Made by a program: the position numbers and the translations under genes. Positions 52,063 through 60,315 of a DNA stretch of 64,000 bases are shown here, piece by piece. Location: positions 1 to 64,000 of the forward strand of contig JANMHJ010000059.1 of assembly GCA_031375105.1 (NCBI GenBank), in the 5' to 3' direction. The stretch comes from JANMDU01 sp031375105. GTDB lineage: Bacteria > Pseudomonadota > Gammaproteobacteria > Burkholderiales > Burkholderiaceae_C. Each line of letters starts with the position of its first letter. Within the stretch, counting starts at the first letter, position 1. The notes beneath the pieces were generated by a model. That model was not told where the DNA came from. It saw only the letters and a list, made by a program, of their open reading frames with translations, and searched no databases.

Positions 52063-52282
52063 AGCGGCTTTCACGGAATTGCTGAAGATCAAAATCGGCA
52101 GCGTTGGCTGTGATCTTTGAGCGCAACACACCCAAACGCGAACGATCTACCAAGCGCGTTTTCAACAAGAATCCCTCCGGGCTAGGGATCAGCTCAATCT
52201 TGTCGCCCACGCTAGCACCCAAGCTTTGTAGAACCTGCGCTGGGAAAGTGACTTGACGTTTGGCGGTGAGAGTAAGCAACAT
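52040..52282 (-). CDS. VapB-like antitoxin (AbrB/MazE fold)
   Basis: An 80-residue DNA-binding antitoxin. The swapped-hairpin AbrB motif is LTLTAKRQVTFPAQVLQSLG and VGDKIELIPSPEGFLLK, followed by a C-terminal tail (about 50-80) that should neutralise VapC. The ATG at 52282 is chosen because the AbrB motif begins right after it. The open frame upstream is not conserved. An inverted repeat just upstream may be its own operator. Confidence 0.87.
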   Translation of the reverse strand: MLLTLTAKRQVTFPAQVLQSLGASVGDKIELIPSPEGFLLKTRLVDRSRLGVLRSKITANAADFDLQQFRESRYDRSLRD

Positions 52283-52288
52283 AAAGCA

Positions 52289-52314
52289 CCTTACAATTTT
52301 CTGGAATCGTAAGG
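52289..52314. promoter_or_regulatory. Inverted repeat upstream of vapB (probable autoregulatory operator)
   Basis: CCTTACAATT (52289-52298) and AATCGTAAGG (52305-52314) form arms matching at 9 of 10 positions around a 6-bp centre, 7 bp upstream of the vapB start. This spacing is typical of VapBC autoregulation. Confidence 0.6.
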
Positions 52315-52382
52315 CATTATAGCAAAACGAGGGCAGGCAAATCAGCAATCAAAAAGATACGCAAGTAGCGTACAATCATCTC

Positions 52383-52754
52383 ATGCTCGCCACATTTGTT
52401 GAACTCCCTCCGTTCGAGCGAAACCGCAAAGATTATCTGGATGACGACGCTTACAGCGCGTTGCAGCAAGAGCTCATGACCAATCCCGAAGCGGGCGACA
52501 TGATTGAGCAAACAGGCGGATTGCGCAAAATTCGTCAAGCTGATCCGCGCAGAGGCAAAGGCAAGCGGGGTGGCTTGCGAGTGATTTACTACTGGTGGTC
52601 GGGCGGTGATCAGTTTTGGCTGTTTGCAGTGTTTGATAAACATGAGGCAGACGATCTCACGCCCGATCAAAGAAAAATCTTGAAGCAAATGCTCAAACGA
52701 GAACTTGATCTTCGGCAAACTGCCAGCACCGGCAAAGAAAGGACTTCAAAATGA
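52383..52754 (+). CDS. HigB/RelE-family toxin
   Basis: A 123-residue mRNA interferase-type toxin: TGGLRKIRQADPRRGKGKRG, GGLRVIYYWWSGGDQFWLFA and DKHEADDLTPDQRK match the HigB-2 group, whose members cut translated mRNA at the ribosome. Toxin precedes antitoxin, as in higBA. It is divergent from vapBC with about 100 bp between them. The small palindrome TACGC-AAGTA-GCGTA (52358-52372) overlaps a -10-like TACAAT just before its ATG and could be an operator. Confidence 0.88.
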   Translation: MLATFVELPPFERNRKDYLDDDAYSALQQELMTNPEAGDMIEQTGGLRKIRQADPRRGKGKRGGLRVIYYWWSGGDQFWLFAVFDKHEADDLTPDQRKILKQMLKRELDLRQTASTGKERTSK

Positions 52755-53068
52755 GCAAAAAACGCGACGTTTTTGCAGAATTACTGGAAGGTTTTGATGC
52801 GCTAGAAAAACAGCGCGAAGGCAAAATCACCCTGCGCACTTTCAAAGTACAAAGCAAGCCCGCCCCCGATCTCAGCCCACAAGACGTGCTCAGGGTGCGC
52901 GAGCAATTGCATCTTTCACGCCCCGTGTTTGCCAGTTACCTGCGCACCAACCCGCGCACCCTAGAAAACTGGGAGCAAGGCCGCGCCAAGCCCAATGCCC
53001 AAGCCGCACTACTAATCCGAATGGTGGCGCAGTTTCCGGATATGGTGAAGCGGCTTGAAGCTTTATAG
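52751..53068 (+). CDS. HigA-like antitoxin (XRE HTH)
   Basis: A 105-residue antitoxin with a C-terminal XRE-type HTH (about residues 45-100: VLRVREQLHLSRPVFASYLR, then NPRTLENWEQGRAKPNAQAA). It should bind and block the upstream toxin and repress their common promoter. The ATGA overlap with the toxin shows translational coupling. Confidence 0.9.
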   Translation: MSKKRDVFAELLEGFDALEKQREGKITLRTFKVQSKPAPDLSPQDVLRVREQLHLSRPVFASYLRTNPRTLENWEQGRAKPNAQAALLIRMVAQFPDMVKRLEAL

Positions 53069-53350
53069 ACTAATTTTTTTGCAAGAGATGATTTGCAGCG
53101 CGCAAGTGTTTCCGTAGCTGCCTGGGCAGACCGGCCACGGCTAGGCGGTCATCATCCTGGCTTATACGCCAGCCCGGGAGCCACGCGACACCCGTCGCTT
53201 GAAATAACGAGGAAACGCACTTGCGTTTCCAAACCCTGCGCTGCCAAAATCGCCAAGCTGCTAACCGCCCAGCCGTGGATTTTTGGAGCACTGACAACAC
53301 GAGAATCAAAGAACTCTTTTGCTCTATGACTGCATGCCAAGAATCTCTTA
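53069..53350. other. Non-coding spacer with a hairpin at the left edge of the unrecognised operon
   Basis: No convincing gene is visible. It contains a perfect 8-bp stem GGAAACGC/GCGTTTCC with a 4-nt loop (53211-53230). It also contains a GC-rich stretch (53109-53180) that contrasts with the AT-rich genes to the right and may mark an insertion boundary. Confidence 0.45.
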
Positions 53351-53881
53351 TCAGTTTATCAGCTGGCTCTCATTGGCGATGGTTCGACCCAGTGCTGTAA
53401 CTATCCATCGAGACCTACCTTCGCTGTTTTTAATCCGTTCAACAAGACCTTTGGCAATTAGAGAACCATATGTACTTTGGACAGTTGCCATAGAAAATGT
53501 TGAGTCCTTGGCAACACCAGACACAGATCGCGAGACAAAATTGCTGCTAATCATTGCCTTGAGAACTTTCAGCTCAGTCTTGGTAAGCACTGTAGTAGCA
53601 GTGTTTTCTGAATTAGCCCCATTGGTTGGCTTGGACACCAACGCTGAATCGTCCTCTGCCTCATCAAACTTCGCTGCTACAACAGTTGCCTTCGCATTTG
53701 CCTCCTCTGCAACTTGATTTGTTATTTCAAGTTCTTTGACAACACGGTCAAGTTCAATGTAGCTGACCTCCCAACCGCTATCTATGCTTGTATTTTTCGA
53801 TATGCTGATTGATGGTGGCACGCTGAGCTTCATCTTAGAAATCAGCTCTTTGCGGCTATCGACGATGGTGAATTCCTTCAA
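53351..53881 (-). CDS. Winged-helix-domain protein of unknown function
   Basis: A 176-residue protein. The N-terminal half is probably helical and charged, with a possible coiled coil near residues 40-75 (ELDRVVKELEITNQVAEEAN). The C-terminal ~75 residues look like a winged helix: LTKTELKVLKAMISSNFVSR, SMATVQSTYGSLIAKGLVER and RSRWIVTALGR. It may regulate the module or act as a DNA-binding part of it. It is last in a four-gene minus-strand operon, 70 bp after the vWA gene. I know no close family. Confidence 0.65.
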   Translation of the reverse strand: MKEFTIVDSRKELISKMKLSVPPSISISKNTSIDSGWEVSYIELDRVVKELEITNQVAEEANAKATVVAAKFDEAEDDSALVSKPTNGANSENTATTVLTKTELKVLKAMISSNFVSRSVSGVAKDSTFSMATVQSTYGSLIAKGLVERIKNSEGRSRWIVTALGRTIANESQLIN

Positions 53882-53951
53882 ATGCGTTAAGTGATTTCGT
53901 TTTGATGCGATAGACGCTAGATGCCATCATCACTAGATGGATTTCCGCATA

Positions 53952-54614
53952 TTACAGACGGCGTAAATCTACATTGCCAGCTTGATGTGCCTTAAGCCAT
54001 TTTTGCCACTGTTCCTCTGCCCTTGTACGAACAAAAGTGGGGACTCCAACACCTACGCCATACATAATCACGGAAGCGCCATCCAGATTAAGTGCTGGAA
54101 TAGGTGGCAGCGGTTTTTGGTATTCTCTTGGCCAGGCGATGATGCCCGGCTGATACTCCATACCATCAGTCCAAAATTGAATGGTACACGGCGTACCTTT
54201 GACACACCATTTTGAAGCGTCGAGGAAAGCTGCCGACAGACTGCTTTCACCTTGCATTTTGGATGGATTGACGCGCAGATCATTCAAATAGGCAGCAACA
54301 GCAACCCCTACCTTTTTGGCAACCACTGAAGCAGCATCCCCGCTAGCTGTTTGCGAACGCTGAACGCGCAAGTCAAGTGTGAAAGCATTTGCATTATCGT
54401 CGCCAACGGTGAAAATTTTGACACGAGATCCAACAGGTAGCTTTGCGATGTCTTCTAGCACCTTGGGAAGCGCGTTTTGTACGAAGTGGGGTTGAATGAT
54501 CGGTGTGCTCGATGAAATATCAAGCGCTAGCGTATACACATCTGCTCTGGCATTAGCGGCTAAAGCCAAGGCCACTAAGACTGATAAAGTGTGATATTTG
54601 TATTTTTTATTCAT
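53952..54614 (-). CDS. Secreted von Willebrand A-like protein
   Basis: A 220-residue exported protein. A signal peptide (KYHTLSVLVALALAANARA) is followed by a vWA-like fold: LALDISSSTP carries a DxSxS metal-adhesion motif near residue 32, and IQFWTDGMEYQPG carries the TDG motif near 145. Such domains bind partners through a divalent metal. It lies between a 4-TM protein and a winged-helix protein in one operon, so a periplasmic sensor or scaffold role is plausible. A sequence match to a known system was not recognised. Confidence 0.7.
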   Translation of the reverse strand: MNKKYKYHTLSVLVALALAANARADVYTLALDISSSTPIIQPHFVQNALPKVLEDIAKLPVGSRVKIFTVGDDNANAFTLDLRVQRSQTASGDAASVVAKKVGVAVAAYLNDLRVNPSKMQGESSLSAAFLDASKWCVKGTPCTIQFWTDGMEYQPGIIAWPREYQKPLPPIPALNLDGASVIMYGVGVGVPTFVRTRAEEQWQKWLKAHQAGNVDLRRL

Positions 54615-54663
54615 GATGAACTCCTAAATTGAGGTTGAAGCGGGGTTGGGAGGATTGGGCTAC

Positions 54664-55671
54664 TCAGGGTTTCTGAGCAGCGGGCGCATTTGGTGTAGCG
54701 ATGGCTGGAGCTGCGAGCATACGAGTCACCAAATCTATCAATCCCGTGGTGTTGGTGCTAAAGGTTTTAGCGGCTTTAAGACGATCTTCAACCAGCTTAG
54801 TTTTAGCTTGATGAACAATCCATTCGTCAGCGCGGATCTTGGCAGAGTCTACGGGCGTTGGACGAGCGGCTTCGAGTTCAGCCTTGTGATTGGCAAGTCG
54901 CCTCATCACTGCAGAGACTGCCAGAGTGTGTACGAATGTCAGGTCTTGATAGCGCTTGACTTCTTCGGTTGCTTTGATGTAGGTGGCTTGTGCACTGGTA
55001 AATGTGTTGGCGGCCGTTACGACTAGTTGAGCTCTGTCCTTTTCCTCGCGTGTCACGTCCAGTGCCTTACGAGTCATAAGCCAAGCTGCTTCGCAAATTG
55101 CGGTGAAGATGGCAACACCAACAAACATGCCAGCGCTTGCAATACGTGCCCAGAATGGTGCATCCAACGGGGTCGTAGACTGCATGGATGGATCTAAAGA
55201 GAAGCCACCAGCGGCATTGCTGCCATGCCAGAGTTGCGTAAGCAATGATCCAAGCTGGGCATATCCTGTAGCGGCAGCAATGATGACGCCAGCTACCGCT
55301 ACCAATGGCATGGCAATAAACGCCACAATACGCGTGACGATTGGCAAACGGGTGTTTGCAACCGCATACAAAAGACCGACAACGGCCATCAGCGAACCGA
55401 TCATGGCAAACGCCCCCAAGACGCGAATGAGGTGATCACTCCAAGTAAGGGTTTCGGTTTGATTAGTGATCAACGCTGTGCTGAATACTGTACCGATGGC
55501 GATATCGACCACCATACCCAGACTCATAGCTGAAAGAAATGCAATCTGCCAAAAGTACAAGTTGCGTTCACGTCGATTCAGTGCTGCATACTTGTCCCTA
55601 GCGCTGGCGATGACCGCCGCTTCACGCTCGCTTTGATCTGGAAATGTTGCGCTATTAGCTTGTAAAGTCAT
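54664..55671 (-). CDS. Four-TM membrane protein with C-terminal coiled coil
   Basis: A 335-residue protein with a charged N-terminus, four hydrophobic segments (about residues 42-68, 83-108, 116-142 and 173-200) and a long helical cytosolic C-terminus (from ~205, ARKALDVTREEKDRAQLVVT, then QATYIKATEEVKRYQDL) ending in an Ala/Pro tail. No enzyme motif is visible. It is encoded 77 bp after the small protein and 49 bp before the vWA gene, so it should be the membrane component of this module. Function unknown. Confidence 0.65.
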   Translation of the reverse strand: MTLQANSATFPDQSEREAAVIASARDKYAALNRRERNLYFWQIAFLSAMSLGMVVDIAIGTVFSTALITNQTETLTWSDHLIRVLGAFAMIGSLMAVVGLLYAVANTRLPIVTRIVAFIAMPLVAVAGVIIAAATGYAQLGSLLTQLWHGSNAAGGFSLDPSMQSTTPLDAPFWARIASAGMFVGVAIFTAICEAAWLMTRKALDVTREEKDRAQLVVTAANTFTSAQATYIKATEEVKRYQDLTFVHTLAVSAVMRRLANHKAELEAARPTPVDSAKIRADEWIVHQAKTKLVEDRLKAAKTFSTNTTGLIDLVTRMLAAPAIATPNAPAAQKP

Positions 55672-55748
55672 GATAAGAACTCCTAAGTTTTGAGACGGTA
55701 AAAGAGCTAACCTTGCACGGTTTTCGAGTGGGTGTGCGACGCTACGCT

Positions 55749-55973
55749 TTACGCTTGAATAGGAGCAGACCGTATGGCGCGAAGCGCCTCTTCTGCTTCA
55801 GCAATCGCGGTTGCTGCAAGCGCGATGAATTCTGCGACCAATGTTGAGTTTTCGTCAATAAGCGTCATGATTACTGTGACGAGATCGGCCTCTTGAATCT
55901 CCTCGGGAACAGCTTGAGGACTATTCGGCTTTGGGCGCGGCATTGAAGTTTGGGGGGCAAAATAACTAGGCAT
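55749..55973 (-). CDS. Small acidic protein, first gene of the unrecognised operon
   Basis: A 74-residue protein with a Pro-rich start (PSYFAPQTSMPRPKPNSP) and an amphipathic helical C-terminus (LVTVIMTLIDENSTLVAEFI, then AATAIAEAEEAL). I chose ATG 55973 because GGAG lies 6 bases upstream. The open frame to 56123 has no such site. It may be an adaptor or partner of the membrane protein. No homologue is recognised. Confidence 0.6.
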   Translation of the reverse strand: MPSYFAPQTSMPRPKPNSPQAVPEEIQEADLVTVIMTLIDENSTLVAEFIALAATAIAEAEEALRAIRSAPIQA

Positions 55974-56252
55974 GATGGTCTCCAAAAAGTCCTCAGTAAA
56001 TCGAAAGAATCCTGAGGCAAGAGGGTTGCCAGCCGGACCCGCAAACATTTGAGCATGCACGGCAACTGTGTTGCAGAATTCGCGCTCAGTACAAGGCAAT
56101 TTTTTGCAGGTTCTGAATGCCAAGTAATAAAAAAATGCAGGTATCGACAGGAAAGACTGGGAAAGCCAGCAATCAAGCCGGTATCATGGCGGTAAATTGC
56201 CTGTAAAAAAGCATAACTACTTGACGACGTAACGCGACCAGAAAAAACTATT

Positions 56253-58469
56253 ATGGATACTCACCCTCATACCGATCCCAAGGCAACAGCAATGATCCCA
56301 GCGAGTGCAAACTTTGTAGCCTGGACTCGTAACGGCGCAGATCTCTTGAAAGGCGACAAGTCAACGCGCGAATGGATTAGAAATCTCTACATTGTGCCAA
56401 CGCATGGTATTGAACAGTATCTTGGCGGAGTTCGTGTAATAGTAGGACCGCGTGGAAGTGGGAAATCTGTGTTGGTTGCCAAAAGAGCTGTCGCTGCAAT
56501 GGACTCAGATAAAGGACTCATGCCGTCCAAGCGGGTTGTTCCATTCTGTCATCGTCTACCCACAGGAAAAATTCAGATTCATGAAGATAATCTGGGGTTA
56601 TACCTGAGCACTTATCGTTGGGCAGCTATCTGGGAACTTGTTTTCGCAGCGTTAGCATGTGCAATGGCTACTAGCCAACGCTTAGCTACTTTGACGCGCC
56701 AGAAAGATGGTGAATCACCCAAAGATTTAATAAATACTTGGGTGTCATCTGTAGCGAGAAGAAACGGTGGTGTTTCCACCGGAAATACAAGCCTAACCAT
56801 TACAGAGTTTTTGCTAGATATGCTTGACTGGTATGCGGATCAGCATATCGAGATGATGAACAAAGCTATTCAAGTAATTGTACAGTCAGGGATGAGTTCA
56901 GAAACTCTTCGAGGCTGGGCGAGTATTTATTTTGAGCTTATCAATAAAGGGGATGAGGCATCGATTTACTCGATACATGTGGACGCTATTGACGAAGCAA
57001 TTGTGGTCAGCAACAGTATCGGCGAACCGATATCGCTGAAAGAACATCGCTCGGATACCGCTGACGATGTATGGATCGCGTCGCAGAAGGGATTTTTAGT
57101 TGCGTGTCATTGGGTTTCGGACGCTCGGAGCAACGTACAAGTTTGCGGCTCGATTAGATCCGAAGCTGGAGCTCGCATTGATACAAAAGATCTTAAACTA
57201 CTCGGCGCAACTTACAGTAAGGCTAAAGACTCGTTGTACACTGAAATTAGCTACAACAAACAACATCTAATAGAAATTTTCGCATTGAATGTGAAGCACA
57301 CGGAATCAGCCCAACTAGCAAATCAGCAACATTCAGAACCCATAAATAAGCTATTTGGCTTTGACTATATTCCTCACAGTACTCGATATGGCTTTGAAGA
57401 GAATGTACTTGATTTGATTATTCGGCACACTTTTGGCACTCCACGTGATCTGGTTTCGATTTGTGCGGATATCTTACTCGCGTGGAAAGGTGTAGATGCC
57501 CCAGCAGCTCGAATTGATGCTTTAGTCAAAGCGCTCGACAAGGCAGCAGTGTCTTTGTGTTTGGATTGGCTGGATAACGTATTTCCAGTTTTGGGTAGTA
57601 TTTACCATGACAAACTAAGCCTATTGACAAAAAATATCTATGCACAGGATGATCTTAAGAAATTTGAAGAAACGAATCACTTAGATGGTTTTTTTGATCA
57701 ACTCTACTCAAGAAATTTGATTGGGATTCCTACTTTGTCGAAAACAAGGAATGAGTTTCGATTCGAATTCAGACAGCCAGATGGTCTTAGCCATACTATC
57801 CCGAAAGATGTCAGGTATGTTGCACTTCACCCGGCATTTGCTGCTTATGTGTGCGATCTACGCAGGACAGAAGCAATAAATAATAGTTTTTATTCCGATC
57901 TTGTAGTGGTCGGCGATGGTTATGTATGTCCTCAGGCACTACCAGAAAGCATTATAGAGGTAGACATGCGTTCCTCAAACTGGGTCATAAGTACAAAAAA
58001 TGATAACGATATTTCAGAGATGGATTTGCATAACGAGAACCAATTTATGAGGGGTGCCACACCGGCCAATCAATCAGCAGCGCGGAATTTCCTTATTTCG
58101 GTAGTCCTTACGATGTTTAAGAAAAATTTAACTGAACTTCGATTGAATGACATTCTAGATGAGATCAAGAATTGGCCGCGAGTGGGAATTAGTAGTGAAA
58201 CCAACGGGTGGCTAAGACAACCACCAAGCAGTTTCTACTCGGCAAGAATTTTTGGATCAAGCAAATGGGAGTTGGTCACTGAAATCAACAAGTCGTTGGA
58301 GAAATTACACTTGGCGATCCGTTTGCCCGAGAAAGATAAGAACGATTCAACATCGCTAATGTGGAAGTCACCGGGCGCGACTCACCATAAACAATGGGTT
58401 GACATTGACCCACGCAAAGTTAGAGTCTTAGTCAAGCAAGATCGAACTATTCTGAATTCAAGAGCTTAG
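56253..58469 (+). CDS. Large P-loop ATPase of unrecognised family
   Basis: A 738-residue cytosolic protein. Walker A is VIVGPRGSGKSVLVAKRA near residue 66, and a Walker B of the type SIHVDAIDEAIVV lies near 244-256, followed by VCGSIRSEAGARID, which may hold a sensor Arg. This resembles STAND/AAA-type ATPases with an Asp-x-x-Asp-Glu box. The C-terminal ~450 residues show helical-repeat-like sequence without a known motif. Divergent from the four-gene operon. ATG 56253 lacks a ribosome site. ATG 56292 has AAGG 8 bases upstream and follows a TTGACG -35 at 56221, so it may be the true start. Confidence 0.7.
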   Translation: MDTHPHTDPKATAMIPASANFVAWTRNGADLLKGDKSTREWIRNLYIVPTHGIEQYLGGVRVIVGPRGSGKSVLVAKRAVAAMDSDKGLMPSKRVVPFCHRLPTGKIQIHEDNLGLYLSTYRWAAIWELVFAALACAMATSQRLATLTRQKDGESPKDLINTWVSSVARRNGGVSTGNTSLTITEFLLDMLDWYADQHIEMMNKAIQVIVQSGMSSETLRGWASIYFELINKGDEASIYSIHVDAIDEAIVVSNSIGEPISLKEHRSDTADDVWIASQKGFLVACHWVSDARSNVQVCGSIRSEAGARIDTKDLKLLGATYSKAKDSLYTEISYNKQHLIEIFALNVKHTESAQLANQQHSEPINKLFGFDYIPHSTRYGFEENVLDLIIRHTFGTPRDLVSICADILLAWKGVDAPAARIDALVKALDKAAVSLCLDWLDNVFPVLGSIYHDKLSLLTKNIYAQDDLKKFEETNHLDGFFDQLYSRNLIGIPTLSKTRNEFRFEFRQPDGLSHTIPKDVRYVALHPAFAAYVCDLRRTEAINNSFYSDLVVVGDGYVCPQALPESIIEVDMRSSNWVISTKNDNDISEMDLHNENQFMRGATPANQSAARNFLISVVLTMFKKNLTELRLNDILDEIKNWPRVGISSETNGWLRQPPSSFYSARIFGSSKWELVTEINKSLEKLHLAIRLPEKDKNDSTSLMWKSPGATHHKQWVDIDPRKVRVLVKQDRTILNSRA

Positions 58470-58571
58470 GTAGATGCACGCAATGAGCTAGCGATCAAGT
58501 GCGTATATATTCCTGATGCCCAATATTTGTCGTCACAGCGATGAGCGCTGAGCACCACACAGTATTTTCTT
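58470..58571. other. Short non-coding gap after the ATPase gene
   Basis: About 100 bp separate the ATPase stop from the solo IS end. I see no gene, terminator or repeat here. Confidence 0.4.
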
Positions 58572-58642
58572 GCTAGTACAACATTCTTTCTGTAAATTCC
58601 GAGTCCCTGTATATCAGGACGGTATTTGGAAACTTTTTAAAA
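58572..58642 (+). repeat. Solo IS256-type left end (truncated IS remnant)
   Basis: About 70 bp beginning GCTAGTACAACATTCTTTCT and ending AAACTTTTTAAAA closely match the left end of the intact IS at 58880-58949 (GCTAGTGCAACATTCTTTCT to AAACTTTTTAAAT), in the same orientation. The rest of this older copy is missing. Confidence 0.85.
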
Positions 58643-58659
58643 GAATGTGGCACTAGCCA

Positions 58660-58860
58660 CTAGCCGAGGATCTTTTGCTTGGAAGCCGCTGAGGCTTGGC
58701 CATGACCTAAAACATTAAGTTTATTTTTGGCCTCTGAAACCATAGCTTTTTGAATCGCTGGATCTGAGGTATCGCGAAATCTAGCATTATGGTTGCGCAT
58801 AGCTAGACTAGCCTTCATGTCGCGCACTGATTGGAGCAAGTCCTCTTGGAATTGCTGCAT
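58660..58860 (-). pseudogene. Small gene interrupted by IS256-type element, possible antitoxin fragment
   Basis: A 66-codon frame (MQQFQEDLLQSVRDMKASLA...) with an N-terminal helix like those of XRE-type antitoxins. If the IS and one 8-bp target repeat are removed, the frame continues upstream without a stop to an ATG at 60321-60323 and encodes MHKKKLDTEMQQF. The IS thus sits 5 codons inside the original gene. The 3' end stops 18 bp from the solo IS end and may also be truncated. The antitoxin identity is a weak resemblance only. Confidence 0.55.
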
Positions 58861-58871
58861 TTCTGTATCGA

Positions 58872-58879
58872 GCTTTTTC
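58872..58879. repeat. Left 8-bp target-site duplication of the IS
   Basis: GCTTTTTC at 58872-58879 is repeated exactly at 60308-60315, next to the two IS ends. Eight base pairs is the usual duplication for IS256-family elements. Confidence 0.85.
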
Positions 58880-58961
58880 GCTAGTGCAACATTCTTTCTG
58901 TAAATTCCCTACTCCCGTATAACCGGGGGTATTCGGAAACTTTTTAAATCAAGGCTCCTGC

Positions 58962-59029
58962 CAGAGCCGGCGGCAGCCCCCTTCAGCTCGTGCATGTACT
59001 CATGCATGAGCCGCCGCCGGCAGGCTCTG
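58962..59029. promoter_or_regulatory. Large stem-loop between IS left end and transposase start
   Basis: Outer arms AGAGCCGGCGGC and its near complement GCCGCCGGCAGGCTCT enclose an inner stem CTCGTGCATG / CATGCATGAG (9 of 10). It lies 25 bp before the transposase ATG. Such hairpins can damp read-through translation from outside promoters. Confidence 0.5.
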
Positions 59030-59053
59030 AGGTCTTCACAGAAAGAAATTATC

Positions 59054-60241
59054 ATGGCGCAACGCGCACAAATTGATTCCCACGACGATGGCACACCCAA
59101 CATGCAAGCAGCCTACGAATGCCTGCTCAACAACGGCCTTGACGGCGCAGGCGAGGCATTACGCATCTTGGTCAACCAAGCCAGCCAAATTGAGCGAGAT
59201 TTGTATTTGCAGGCCATGCCTTACGAACGCTCTGCCCAAAGAGTCGATCAAGCCAACGGCTTCAAACCAAAAACTATGCTCACCCGGCTGGGGCAGTTGG
59301 AGTTTGCCGTGCCACAGGTGAGATCGGGTGGTTTCTACCCCAGCGCGCTGGAGCGCGGCAGCCGCTCAGAGCAATCTGTCAATCTGGCGCTGGCTGAGAT
59401 GTACGTGCAAGGCGTGTCCACCCGCTTGAGTCTCACTGTGCTGCAAGCGCTCGTAGGTCCCGAGATCAACATCTCCTCCACGCAAATCAGCCGCTGCGCC
59501 CAGCAGCTTGATGAGGGATTACAAGCGTGGAGGACCCGCCCACTGGATGAGACGCCCTACGTGCTGCTGGATGCCCGCTACGAGCGGGTGCGCGAAGGCA
59601 ATCAAGTCGTGGACTGTGCTGTCTTGGTGGCTGTTGGCGTGACGGCAACAGGCCACAGGAGGGTCTTGGGGGTGTCGGTGGCGCTCAGTGAGGCAGAGGT
59701 CCATTGGAGAGCGTTTCTGGACAGTTTGATCCAGCGCGGTCTGCGTGGGGTCAAGATGATCGCCAGCGATGATCATGCGGGCTTGAAGGCCGCACGCAAG
59801 GCGATGTTTGCTGGTGTGCCTTGGCAGCGCTGCCAGTTTCATTTGCAGCACAACGCACAGGGCTACGTCTCCAAGCTAGACCAACGCCAAACCGTTGCCC
59901 GGCAAATCAGAAATATCTTTAATGCGCCAGACATCCATGAGGCCAACCGGCAGCTGCAACTGGCGATCAAAGACTGGGAGACAAATCACCCAAAGCTAGC
60001 GGCTTGGGCGCAGGAGAACATCACAGAAGGCTTTGCGGTGTTTGGCTTAGCGCCCGAGCACAGAATTCGGATGCGTACGACCAATGGGCTGGAGCGGCTG
60101 AACAAGGAGATCAAGAGACGAACCCGGGTGGCCACGCTGTTTCCCAACAGTGCAAGCTGCCTGCGCTTGGTCAGTGCGATACTGGCTGAACAAGATGAGG
60201 AGTGGATGAGCAGCAAAATCTATCTGAACATGAAGCCGTGA
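59054..60241 (+). CDS. IS256-family transposase
   Basis: A 395-residue DDE transposase. The first catalytic Asp is in YVLLDARYERVR (near residue 178), the second in IASDDHAGLKAA (near 238), and the Glu in NGLERLNKEIKRRTRV (near 345). The IS256 hallmark C/H segment WQRCQFHLQHN lies between. The reading frame is intact. The start at 59054 follows GAAAG. The open frame from 58994 runs through the upstream stem-loop and is unlikely. Confidence 0.93.
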   Translation: MAQRAQIDSHDDGTPNMQAAYECLLNNGLDGAGEALRILVNQASQIERDLYLQAMPYERSAQRVDQANGFKPKTMLTRLGQLEFAVPQVRSGGFYPSALERGSRSEQSVNLALAEMYVQGVSTRLSLTVLQALVGPEINISSTQISRCAQQLDEGLQAWRTRPLDETPYVLLDARYERVREGNQVVDCAVLVAVGVTATGHRRVLGVSVALSEAEVHWRAFLDSLIQRGLRGVKMIASDDHAGLKAARKAMFAGVPWQRCQFHLQHNAQGYVSKLDQRQTVARQIRNIFNAPDIHEANRQLQLAIKDWETNHPKLAAWAQENITEGFAVFGLAPEHRIRMRTTNGLERLNKEIKRRTRVATLFPNSASCLRLVSAILAEQDEEWMSSKIYLNMKP

Positions 60242-60307
60242 GCTTTGCAGTTTGGCAACACTGAGTAATTGCTAAAACTGAAATTACAGAAAAGAAGTTG
60301 CTTTATC

Positions 60308-60315
60308 GCTTTTTC
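60308..60315. repeat. Right 8-bp target-site duplication of the IS
   Basis: Second copy of GCTTTTTC, directly after the right IS end, matching 58872-58879. Confidence 0.85.

Larger units (their letters stand above)
58880..60307 (+). mobile_element. Complete IS256-family insertion sequence (~1.43 kb)
   Basis: The element starts GCTAGTGCAACATTCTTTCT and its reverse end, read from 60307 on the minus strand, is GATAAAGCAACTTCTTTTCT. These terminal repeats match at about 21 of 29 positions. It holds one transposase gene and is flanked by an exact 8-bp duplication. Ends, gene and duplication are all intact, so it appears to be a recent and possibly active insertion. Confidence 0.9.

Noticed and set aside
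53109..53140. A stretch with AGCTGCCTGGGCAG resembling the stem of a type I-F CRISPR repeat
   Set aside because: Only one unit is present, spacing repeats are absent, and no cas gene is near.
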